From assembly GCA_025890175.1 (NCBI GenBank), contig JANPYM010000013.1, positions 853,457 to 876,607 of the forward strand: a DNA stretch of 23,151 bases, written 5' to 3'. The DNA is from Ciborinia camelliae (Eukaryota > Ascomycota > Leotiomycetes > Helotiales > Sclerotiniaceae). Shown here in pieces: positions 12,540-21,470 of the stretch. The position numbers and the translations under genes were made by a program. The number at the start of each line of letters is the position of its first letter. Within the stretch, counting starts at the first letter, position 1. The notes below the pieces were generated by a model. It was given only the letters and a program-made list of their open reading frames with translations, was not told the origin of the DNA and did no database searches.

Positions 12540-12582
12540 GGTCAGTTGGCGCAGTGGTAAAGCTAACGACTTCATATCGTCA
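12540..12582 (+). other. tRNA-like 5' half (degenerate)
   Basis: From a 7-nt acceptor-like start (GGTCAGT) the sequence follows tRNA numbering: T8, then GGCGCAG resembling an A box (TGGCGCAGTGG), a D loop with GGTAA, and an anticodon-like stem AACGA/TCGTC with one A-C mismatch around the 7-nt loop CTTCATA. Only two D-stem pairs hold. No variable region, T arm, B box or 3' acceptor follows; A and T runs begin at about 12590. It cannot be a functional tRNA. It could be the tRNA-derived head of a SINE, or chance similarity inside an LTR. Confidence 0.3.
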
Positions 12583-12589
12583 CAAATAC

Positions 12590-12966
12590 AAAAAAAATTT
12601 TTTTTTTTTTAAAATTATTAAAATCTTCACCATTATTTCTAAATATACTAATAATAAAAATTAAAAAAGATTGATTTTTAAACAAAATATTATTAATTAT
12701 AAATTTCAAGAAAAATAAAATACAAAAAAAGTTCTATATAAAACAAACGATTTTGATAATCTAAATATTTTTATTAATCTAATAAAACTTAATAATTATA
12801 AAATTAAAGTTATAAAACGATTTATTAAAAATCTTATCGAAATATTTTTTATTTAATTTAATATATAAATTATACTATATAATTTTATTAAAATAATAAA
12901 AATAATATATAAGCTTTTTAAAATCAAAAAAATAATACAAATAATTAAATACTCTAAAAAAACTTT
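12590..12966. other. AT-rich spacer, no gene
   Basis: It starts with an A run directly followed by a run of about 13 T (to 12610), beside the 121-bp element. The rest is AT-rich with plus-strand C exceeding G. Nothing else is seen. Confidence 0.6.
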
Positions 12967-12971
12967 ATTAT

Positions 12972-13120
12972 TGTTGAAGATTATATTCACTATAGTATGA
13001 CCGAGGTCTACCCCACCTCCTAATGTAGCTTAGCCTCCTTTAGTTGTACAGTACCCTCTACCTACTTTACAGTTCCTGTACATAGCTTTAGTCTACACAC
13101 ATAATACTACATGTTCAATA
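12972..13120 (-). mobile_element. Solo LTR, TGTTGAA family, copy 1 (149 bp)
   Basis: Plus-strand ends are TGTTGAA and TTCAATA; the latter is probably TTCAACA with a C-to-T change in CA. Inverted TGTTGAA termini are typical of Ty1/copia-type LTRs. It is homologous throughout to 18057-18230 but about 25 bp shorter, having lost parts of a stretch of short direct repeats near its start (TCACTATA and TAGTATG words). Flanks are attat (12967-12971) and ataat (13121-13125), an imperfect 5-bp duplication. The minus strand is assigned because the other end (U3 by this reading) is the one that diverges in copy 2; this is inference. No internal domain is recognisable on either side. Confidence 0.65.
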
Positions 13121-13125
13121 ATAAT

Positions 13126-14585
13126 ATAATGTATTAGCTAGCGAATAATATTAATATTAATAATAATCAAAAAAGTTATAGAATACAATATTAGTCTTTA
13201 CGGATAAGATATTAATTAAATTCATATTTAGATTATAATTAATTTAATTCGAAAGTTTTATATTCGATCTTTATTAAAAATAGGGATTTTTAAAAAAAAA
13301 TTATTATAAATAGTATACTTGTTATATAATATTTTAAAAATTAAAAATTATTAATTTAATATTTATTATAAACACCATATCAAAAACTTTTAAATAAAAT
13401 AATTAATTTATAATTTATATTTTATATATATAATATTAAAAAATATTGCTTTCGAAATTATTAATTTATAGATTAATAATATATTTATTATTATTAATAA
13501 AAAATTTGTAAATTGAAAGTAAAAACAATTTAAAAAAATTAAATTTTCAATTAAAAAACGTAAAATATTAATATTTATAATTATAATAAAATTTAATAAT
13601 AAAATATTTATAATAAATAATAATATAATTTATTTAAATCAAAAAATTAATTAAAAAATATTAAATTAATTAAAATTAAATTTACAAATTTATATAACAT
13701 TTAAAAAAAAGTTTGTATAATTGTTATATCAAAAAATTAATATTTTTTATATTAAATTTAAACTGTATATAATATAATAATATATTAATCAAAAGTATTA
13801 TATAATTTATTGATTACCATTTAAATGATTAATTCAAAATTAAAAAATGCCAAAATATTAAATAAATGTTTGTAATAATAAATTAATAATTTAATATAAA
13901 AATTTTGTTATATTTTATTTGATATTGATTTATTTTAATTGATTGTTTTTATCAATATTTTCTTTGTTAATAATCAGAATTTATTATTTTAAATTAAATA
14001 TATTATAATATTTATAAATAAATATAATAAAGCTAATATTATTTATTAATTATTAATCAAATACAAACGAATTACAAAAAATATATTAGCTTTCGAATTT
14101 TACAAAATAATTTTAGAATTCGATTTAAAAGTAATTATTAAAAATATAATTAATAATATCCTCGCTTAAAATATATTTTTAATAATTTATATTAATTTCA
14201 AGTCGCTATATAATTATCTTACAAAATTAAATACAACTTAGAAAAAAAGATTTATAATTAATATTATAGCACTTTATCAATCTTATAAATACCACAAAAT
14301 CGTTAAAATCAAATAAATCAATAAAGATTCCAATCCGGTTAATATAATAATTAAATCTAAACCATATAATATATTAAAAAAATTAATTAAAAATAATATT
14401 ATTAATATAAAGATTACAAAATAAATTAAATATAATAAATAATAAAAAAATATAATACCAAAAGAAAAATGATATAAAAAAATGATATTTTTTTTTATAA
14501 AACTACAAATAATTATATAATTTTATATAAAACATATTATACGATTTAACAACATTTTAGATAATTATAAATATTAAATAAATTA
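13126..14585. other. Gene-free AT-rich block, C-biased
   Basis: No gene. Plus-strand C exceeds G and CA dinucleotides remain frequent. The heptamer GCTAGCG occurs at 13137-13143, 17 bp beyond LTR copy 1. A small preserved word CAATCCGG lies near 14331-14338. Nothing else is identifiable. Confidence 0.6.
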
Positions 14586-14680
14586 TATGTTTATGATACA
14601 TTTGTATATACGTTGCGTATGGCTACAGCATACCGTTAGCGGTATCTCCGCGTTATAACACTAATATGCGCTAGCAAGTA
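14586..14680. other. Unassigned G+C-rich island
   Basis: About 95 bp of non-AT sequence with internal symmetry: TACCG-TTAG-CGGTA (14631-14644) and GTATG...CATAC (14617-14633, 7-nt spacer). On the minus strand a segment starts TGTTATAACG and ends TATATACA (14660 to 14603), resembling inverted LTR ends, but no target-site duplication was found. The word CGCTAGC (14669-14675) also occurs inverted near two other islands. It may be a fragment of another LTR or a fourth element type. Confidence 0.4.
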
Positions 14681-14711
14681 TATATAATTAATTTATAATA
14701 TAATTTTAAAG

Positions 14712-14879
14712 CTTTGAGCCAAATACATTGTATACTATAATACATTTATTCTCCATCGCCCATGGTGATTCTAACAGGTACTGTACAATAGAGGAAGCTA
14801 AGCTACTTTAGGTAGTGGGGTAGACCTCGGTGATCCATACTACTATAGTGAATGTGGTATAGTGATATGATCTTCAACA
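14712..14879 (+). mobile_element. LTR of TGTTGAA family, copy 2, divergent 5' part
   Basis: From 14777 to 14879 this is a clear inverted copy of the start of the element at 18057, ending TTCAACA with an intact CA. Left of 14777 homology stops abruptly and an unrelated 65-bp stretch (TTTGAGCC...GGCGATGG on either strand) continues at similar G+C to about 14712, which would make the length about 168 bp, near the 174 bp of copy 3. This fits an LTR with a replaced or fast-evolving U3. The left end lacks a TG and no TSD was found (right flank acttt), so the boundary is approximate. Confidence 0.5.
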
Positions 14880-15039
14880 ACTTTATCCAAAACAATGTTT
14901 TGCTATACTGAAAACAAACATAGATATTTAGCTTAATTTAAATAAAAATTATTAAAAAAATTTATTATACTCTAATAATTAGATATTTTAAATTAGCCTA
15001 AATATTGTTTTATTTTCAACGTTTTTATTATTAATGTTG

Positions 15040-15060
15040 TGACAGGGGTAACCCCTGTCA
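15040..15060. repeat. Perfect 21-nt palindrome at LTR-like start
   Basis: TGACAGGGGT, centre A, ACCCCTGTCA. Directly adjoins GTCACGTGAC at 15061-15070, giving two palindromes in tandem. Confidence 0.95.
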
Positions 15061-15114
15061 GTCACGTGACCCTGTCACATGCTTTCGCCTGCGCGCGGGC
15101 TAGGCGCGCCAGGC

Positions 15115-15126
15115 GTCTATATTAGA
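15115..15126 (+). promoter_or_regulatory. TATA-like element of the 15038 LTR fragment
   Basis: GTCTATATTAGA, identical to the element in the three 188-bp LTRs and similar to 21459-21470. It is downstream of GTCACGTGAC, as in the other LTRs. Confidence 0.5.
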
Positions 15127-15149
15127 ATGCTCCTATTCGTATCCTTTTA

Positions 15150-18051
15150 ACTAAAATATTATTAATATTATAACAAGTTTTATATTTATTATTATTAATT
15201 ATCCTATTATCATATATATATGTTTATTATTTTAAAATAAATTAATATTAATTAATAAATTAATATTAATTAATAAATTTTATAAATTAAAAATTTAGGT
15301 TATAATTCAAAAAAATTTAATTTTATTGTTATAAGGTATTATTAATATTTATATATAAATAATTTAATTGAATATTAATAAATATTTTTTATAAGGTTAA
15401 AAAAAATTTAAAGGATTTTAGATTTTGGTTATTTTGATATAAAAAATATTATTAATATTAAATGTATTATTATAATTTAGGTATATTATTTTTGATGTGG
15501 TATTACTTATTAAAAATTGAATTTTATATTTATTATATTTTAATTTGAATTAAATAAAAATCTTATTATTATATTTTTTTTATTTTAATTTTAATTTTTT
15601 TTATTTATTTATTTATTTATATTTTTTAGTATAATATAATTGTTATAATTTTTTTTAAAAAGGATAGTAAATAGAATTTGTATATTTTTATTTTTATATT
15701 TTTTATTAATTTTTTATTAAAACCCAATTTTTTTGAAATATTTTATAAAGATTTATTATTTTTATATTTTTTATTTATTATAAATTTGAATATTTTATTT
15801 TTCGATTTTATTTTGTTTAATATTTATTTAGAATTTTTTATAATTTCAAAAGTTATTATATATAAACTTTATGAAAATATCGAATAATTTGAATATTATA
15901 GATTTTTATTTAAAATAATTTATAATTATTTAATTATAATATATAAATTTTGGATTTTTATATTTTTTATTATTAAAATTTTATATTTTATTTTTTGTTA
16001 ATTTATTTAATTGATAATAATTTTTTTATAAATTTAATTCGAAAAATTAATAAACCTTAAAACTTTGGGATTAATTAATAAATTTAAATTATTATTAATT
16101 TTTGTGATTTTTGATTTATTTTCATTAAAACTAATTTTAAGATTTAATATTGAAATAATCTTTAATATTTTAAAAGAATATAAATTTGATAAATTATATT
16201 TTAAAAATAAATTTAATTTATTAAAAACCTTTATACAAAATATTTAAGATTTTTTTTTTAAATAAATTTAATATTAAAAAAAGAAATTTATTAATATTAA
16301 TTTTTTATATATTTTTAAAAATAATTTTAAATTATTTAATTTCGAAATTTTTGAAAAAATTAATAAAATTGATTTAAATTAAATATATATAAAATTTTAA
16401 TATGGTGGAGTATATATTGATTTGGATATTAAAGCGTTTATTATTTTATTTAAATTATTATGATAAAAAGAATTTATTAATTGAATTATAAAACAATTTT
16501 AGCAAATAGTTTATAAAGAAAAAAAATTTCGATTTTAAAAAATTAATTACTTTTTTATATTTATATATTTTTATATTTTTTATTTATAATTTTTTTATTT
16601 ATTAATTAAATTTGAAATTATCAATTATTAATAAATTTCTTAAATTCTTTTTAAAATAAAAAAAGAAGTTTAATATAAATTCTTTTGGTTATTTATTTAA
16701 TTTTAAATTATTTTTTATATTAGTAGGGTTACATTAAGATTTGGATTATAGCCATATTTGGGGATTTTAGTTTAAAATAAAATATTTATAATTAATTAAA
16801 AAAATTTTAAAATTTATTTTATAATTATATTTTATATAATCCTTAGTTCTATAATTAATTATAATATTATAATATATAGATATATTATAATCTATAAAGA
16901 TTGATTTATATTAATTTGTATAATTTTTATTTTATGATATAGATTAATATAAGAAAAATTTTGTTAATAATATAATATTTTAAAGAAATATTTATATTTA
17001 ATTTTTTTTTGGTTTTAAATAAATTTAATAAAATCAGTTTTGTTTTGAATAATAAAGATTTCTGTTATTTGTTTATTAGGAGTAATCTTTGTTAAATTAT
17101 AATTTATTATTTAATATTGTTTTTTATGGAAATTGAATTTTATTATTTTATAATTTATATATTGTTTAATTTTACGGTGTATTTGTAGTTTTATCTTTAT
17201 TTTTTTTGGCTATATTATTTTTTTATTATATTATTTATTCGATTAAAAAATTATATTTTAATAATATAAAATATTTTGAAATAGGTATTAATAATTTTAT
17301 TTACAAATATATAATTTTTATTAATATTTACAAATATTTATAAATTTTTTATAATTAGTGGTTACAAATATTTTTGATTATGTTAAAAAGATTAATTTTA
17401 AGTTATTATTATTATAATATTATTAAATTATTTATTATTTTTAATATATATTTATATAATTATATATTTCGAAGGTAAAAATTATTAATGGTTTATTTAA
17501 AATTAATAATATAAAATAATATTATAATTAATTAAAGAATAATAATTAAATAAAATTTATAATAAATATTTTAAATTTTTTTTTATTAAGATAAAATTTT
17601 TGTTTTACAAATTATTTTTGAATTTTTAAAATAAAAACTTTTTTTAAATTAAATTATTTAATATTTATTATATTATTAAGTTATACAAAATTATATATGT
17701 TTTTTTTATATCAAATCTTAAATTTTTTTAATCAAATTTATAATTAAATATTATTAATTAAAAATGAATTAATAAAAAAACAAAACAATTTTTTATAAAT
17801 AAATATTTTTATTATAATAAAGGTTAATTATTATATAAAAATTTTAATAATCGTTTTTAATTACTTTTTTTATAAACAATAATAAATATATAACAATTTG
17901 TAATATAAATCTTAATTATATTTTTGATATAAAGATTTTAATATTTTTTGTTTTATTTATTTAAAAAAGGATTATTATTTAAAAAATTATTTAATTATAA
18001 AATAATAAAAAATTAAAAAAGATTATAAGAATTAAAAATGTAAAATTATTT
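15150..18051. other. Gene-free AT-rich block, G-biased
   Basis: Plus strand is T-rich with G well above C from about 15.3 to 17.9 kb, the opposite of 10.7-14.5 kb. Isolated better-preserved phrases occur near 16402-16440 and 16720-16770 (TTTGGGGATTTTAG). Two short open frames (15678-15887, 16065-16247) encode Phe/Ile/Leu/Asn/Lys-rich strings with no recognisable domain. The consistent strand bias could be a trace of former coding sequence of a transposon, but no protein similarity could be recognised. Confidence 0.55.
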
Positions 18052-18056
18052 ATTAT

Positions 18057-18230
18057 TGTTGAAGATCATATCACTATACCATATTCACTATAGTAGTATG
18101 GATGACCGAGGTCTACCCCACTACCTAAAGTAGCTTAGCTCCCTTTATTGTACAGTACCCTCTATCTACTTTACAGTTCTTGTACATAGCTTTAGTCCAC
18201 TTACACAATACATATACTACATGTTCAATA
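18057..18230 (-). mobile_element. Solo LTR, TGTTGAA family, copy 3 (174 bp)
   Basis: The most complete copy of this family. Plus-strand ends are TGTTGAA and TTCAATA, with a perfect 5-bp TSD attat at 18052-18056 and 18231-18235. The terminal CA has become TA. It is collinear with copy 1 except for the deletions there, and shares its TGTTGAAG half with copy 2 to the GTACAGTACC word. Ty1/copia-like ends are inferred from the termini only. Copy 1 and copy 3 have the same orientation and span 5.26 kb, and their outer flanks are both attat, so they could be the LTR pair of one element; but the different LTR lengths, the perfect inner TSD of copy 3, and lack of a primer-binding site make solo LTRs more likely. 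Confidence 0.7.
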
Positions 18231-18545
18231 ATTATATTATTATTATTGATATAATTAATAATTATATAAAAGAAATTTAATTTAAGACTTTTATTTAGAA
18301 TATAAATATTAATATTATTATTATATAAAATTTATAGGAAAACTTTTTAATTTTAATTTATATTAATTTTTTGTTAATTTTTATTATTTAAATAAAATTT
18401 ATTAATTCAAAAAAATTTATTCAATAATTTATAAAAATAGTTTTTTTATATTTTATATAATTTGATATAATATTATTTAATATATTTTTTAATTTTAAAT
18501 AATATTGTCACGCCAAGGCCCCTGCCTAGTATGACAGTCACGTGA

Positions 18546-18578
18546 TTGATCATGTGACCACTATGGTCACATGATCAA
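18546..18578. repeat. 33-nt palindrome in LTR copy C
   Basis: 15-bp arms around a 3-nt centre, equivalent to 2622-2654 and 7172-7204. One C-to-T change in a CA context at the edge of the centre distinguishes this copy. Confidence 0.85.
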
Positions 18579-18579
18579 C

Positions 18580-18591
18580 GTCTATATTAGA
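18580..18591 (+). promoter_or_regulatory. TATA-like element of LTR copy C
   Basis: GTCTATATTAGA, 74 bp from the LTR start, directly after the palindrome. Likely LTR core promoter by position and conservation. Confidence 0.5.
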
Positions 18592-18698
18592 TAGTGTTCT
18601 TTCCAAAAGGATCCTTTTCTCTTCAGCATAGTTCTTTTATCAGATTGCATATCTACGATTTCACCCTTATGATCCTATGTGACGCGTATGACAAATAT

Positions 18699-21290
18699 AA
18701 TAAAAATCAATTTTATAGTATTATAATTAATTTAAAAATATTAAAATGTTTTATTATAAAATTATAATAATTTTTGGTTTTTTAAAAAGTTTGTAATATT
18801 AAATTTAATTGAAATATTATAAAAAATATAAATATTATATTTGAAATTAGTTTTATTATATTTATAAGTTTTATAATATTATCTTTATTAATTAGTATAA
18901 TTAAATTTTATATTATATTAATTAATATATTATTTTTTTTGTTATTAATAAATATAAATAAACTTTAAATTTATTATAACAATATTATAAATCAATTAAT
19001 TAAAAAAAAAATTTCAAATTAATTTATTTAATATTTTATAAATTTGGCTATACTTTTTTATATTAAAAAAATATTTTCGATTTATTTATATAAGTATATT
19101 ATTTAATTAAATTTAAATTATATTAATTATATTATTATTTTAATTATTTATTAATTTATAAATTTAATAAAATCTTTAAATATGTAGAATACAATATTAA
19201 TTCTTAAATTTTTAAAAAAATTAATAAATTTTCTTATTAATATTAGATTTATAATAATATTTTAAATAAATTTAAATTTAATATTTGTAATTAGGCTGAA
19301 TTTAATTATTTTATATATATTAATATTATATATTTAAATAATAAATTTATTTTTTATATTATTAATAAAAAAATTGATTATTAAGTAATAAAATTTTTTA
19401 TGAATATTTTTATAAAATATATTTAAAATATTTTGAAGTATTTTTAAATTAATATGTATATTAATTTTTTTAATAATATTATTTATAATATAGGAATATA
19501 ATTTATTATTTAAAGATTTATTTGCAATATTATTTTTATAATTATTATAATAAAAATTAGATTAATTAAAATTTATTAATTTATTAATTTTATAAAATGT
19601 TATTATAAATTATTTTATAAAATATAAAAAATTAATAATAATGAAATAGATAATATATTGTTATAAAATATAAAATGATAAATAATTATTAAGATTATTA
19701 ATAATATTATTAATTTAAACGGATTAATATTTATATTTTTAATATATAATATATTTTTGAGAATAATAATTATAAATATATTTGTTTTTAATATTATTTA
19801 ATGTATTAAAATAATTTGTAAGATAATAAAAAAAGTTTTATATATTTATATTAAAAAATAAATTAATAATATATTTAATTAATGTAATAATTTTAATATA
19901 TTATTTATTTATAATTTATTATTTAATTTTAAAATTATAATTTATAAAAAAGCAAATTTAATAATTTACAATAAATAAATCGAATTATATTGATTTATTA
20001 ATATTAAGAATATTATATATATAATTGAATTATTTTAAAAACTAATCTATTTTTGTATGATTTAGGTTTAATTATATTATAAAAAACTAATTAAGATATT
20101 ATTAAATATAATAATAATTAAGCTTAAAAATATTTTTTAAATTGAAATTTCTTTTTGATTAAATTCTATATTATTAATTAATTAATTATAATCTTGATTA
20201 TATAAATATATTTGTTTCAAAATTAATTTTTAGATTAATAAAATATAATTATAATTTATAATTTATATATAAAATAATTATAATATTTTTATTTTAAATA
20301 TTAATTCAAATTATTATATTAAATTATAATAAAAGGAATTTATCAGTTTTATTGAAAAACAAATCTTTTAGATTATAAATATTAATAAAATTTTATAAAA
20401 TTAAAAAAATTTTAATTTTTGTTTTATTAATAAAATCAAAAATTCAAGGATAAATAAAACTTTTAAAAAATTTAAATTAATTATATAAATATATAATAAT
20501 AATAAAAAAACTATTGTTTTTATTTAATTATTTATAATTTAATAATATAATTAACATTTATTATTAGTTTTTTACATTAATTTTCGAAAAAAAAAAATTT
20601 AATAATTTTGTTTTAAAATATTTTTTAAATTTATATATAATTTATTATAAAAATAATTTAATTCTTTTATATCTATTTATTAATTAAAATAAAATTGTTA
20701 TAAAAAAAAGTATTTTTTATTTACAAACATTTTTGTTAAGATAGAAAATGCAAGGAATCAACTAGATCAATAATAGCTCCAAGATTTTTTATTGCTTTTT
20801 AAATAAAATTCCTATTATTTTTTTAAATAATTGGCGGTATATTGTCAATTGCTATTTAAATGATAATACCTTATTTAATATAGGATTTTATAAACTTTTA
20901 AAGCCTTTTTCGTTTAATTATATAAATTTGTTTTATATATATCAATATTTTATAAATTAAATATTATATTAAAGATTTGTTATTAATTAATATCGAACAT
21001 TAGCAATTGCCAATATATTAATTTTAAATTTAAATTTTATATTTAAATATTTTTTTTGTTTTTATTATTTTTAGATTTATAACAAAATTTTCTTTTTTAA
21101 AATGTTTCATTTAAAAAGCTTTATTTATTGGAATTTATTATTTATATGTATTAAAACATTTCTTTGATTTATACTTTTATAATTATTTTTTTATATAAAC
21201 AATAATTTTTAAATAATAATTTATTTTTATTAATTTAAAGTTTATATTATTAATAAAATATTAATTTTAAATAAAATATATTTTAATATT
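18699..21290. other. Gene-free AT-rich block
   Basis: No gene or element boundary seen. A better-preserved zone at about 20745-20910 (AAGGAATCAACTAGATCAA, AATAGCTCCAAG, TTGGCGGTATATTG) is likely an intermediate-age relic and carries one arm of the inverted repeat listed separately. The rest is near-pure A and T. Confidence 0.6.
20837..21018. repeat. Inverted repeat, 18-bp arms, 146-bp spacer
   Basis: Arm GTATATTGTCAATTGCTA at 20837-20854 matches the reverse complement of 21001-21018 at 16 of 18 positions, sharing the CAATTGCTA word. The spacer is AT-rich. It could be the ends of a small decayed non-autonomous DNA element of about 180 bp; no duplication was found outside it. Confidence 0.4.
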
Positions 21291-21319
21291 ATATATGTGA
21301 CGAAGTTACAGGGGTACGG

Positions 21320-21353
21320 GTCACGTGACTAGCACGTGACCTACAATCACGTG
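21320..21353. promoter_or_regulatory. Three clustered CACGTG (E-box) sites
   Basis: CACGTG at 21322-21327 (within palindromic GTCACGTGAC), 21333-21338 and 21348-21353. In fungi CACGTG is bound by bHLH factors such as Cbf1 and Pho4 types. Clustering in the U3 position suggests an enhancer; the binding factor is unknown. Confidence 0.6.
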
Positions 21354-21396
21354 CCTGGTAGTGAATGCTCTTCATTCCTATAGTATTAGGTTCTAG

Positions 21397-21421
21397 GCAT
21401 AGTACTCGCTTAGTACTATGC
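21397..21421. repeat. 25-nt hairpin in 275-bp LTR
   Basis: GCATAGTACT, loop CGCTT, AGTACTATGC: a perfect 10-bp stem. It can extend outward through CTAG/CTAG with one bulged base. The neighbouring ACTAGCGCTAGT (21429-21440) is a perfect 12-bp palindrome. Confidence 0.9.
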
Positions 21422-21458
21422 ACTAGGCACTAGCGCTAGTTCAGTACAGCTACCTAGG

Positions 21459-21470
21459 TCTATATAAGGT
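21459..21470 (+). promoter_or_regulatory. TATA box of the 275-bp LTR
   Basis: GTCTATATAAGG contains a canonical TATATAA. The same GTCTATAT core is found in the other LTRs with TATTAGA in place of TATAAGG. Confidence 0.6.

Larger units (their letters stand above)
12464..12584 (+). mobile_element. 121-bp LTR-like element with TSD aatac
   Basis: An island of near-normal G+C that begins TGTTACG and ends CGTCACA, inverted termini matching at 6 of 7 positions with TG...CA ends. It is flanked by a 5-bp duplication, aatac, at 12459-12463 and 12585-12589; because this word contains C it is uncommon in the local background, which strengthens the boundaries. Inside are a TATATATAG word, a perfect 8-bp-stem hairpin (12506-12525), and from 12540 a sequence resembling the 5' half of a tRNA. 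It is very short for an LTR, so a solo LTR of a small (TRIM-like) element or a tRNA-derived SINE fragment are the two readings. The termini and TSD length favour the LTR. Strand is set only by the tRNA-like part and is uncertain. Confidence 0.6.
15038..15147 (+). mobile_element. LTR-like 5' fragment with CACGTG and TATA motifs
   Basis: It begins TGTGACAGGGGTA, matching the start of the 275-bp LTR at 21296 (TGTGAC...ACAGGGGTACGG). It contains a perfect 21-nt palindrome (15040-15060), immediately followed by GTCACGTGAC, and GTCTATATTAGA at 15115-15126, the same 12-mer as in the 188-bp LTRs and at nearly the same distance from the LTR start (77 versus 74 bp). A GC-rich segment (GCGCGCGGGCTAGGCGCGCC) lies between. 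The 3' end fades into AT-rich DNA near 15147 without a recognisable CA end. The 5' flank is aatgt; the same word appears at 15461-15465, but the intervening sequence is too AT-rich to accept it as the partner. Confidence 0.55.
18506..18693 (+). mobile_element. Solo LTR, 188-bp family, copy C
   Basis: Inverted relative to copies A and B. It starts TGTCACGCC, ends ATGACA, and has a perfect TSD aatat at 18501-18505 and 18694-18698. It matches copy A at 183 and copy B at 182 of 188 positions; every difference is a transition. In sense order it has CACGTG (18539-18544), the 33-nt palindrome (18546-18578), a TATA-like GTCTATATTAGA (18580-18591), then about 100 bp of R/U5-like sequence. It lies only 270 bp from LTR copy 3 of the other family. 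Confidence 0.8.

Noticed and set aside
12540..12582. Functional tRNA gene
   Set aside because: Only the 5' half is present; D stem is poor, and there is no T arm, B box or acceptor partner. Kept only as a tRNA-like segment.
15678..16247. Two open frames (15678-15887 and 16065-16247), plus strand, in the G-biased block
   Set aside because: Considered as remnants of a decayed transposon polyprotein. No conserved integrase or reverse-transcriptase residues could be aligned convincingly, and both lengths are expected by chance.
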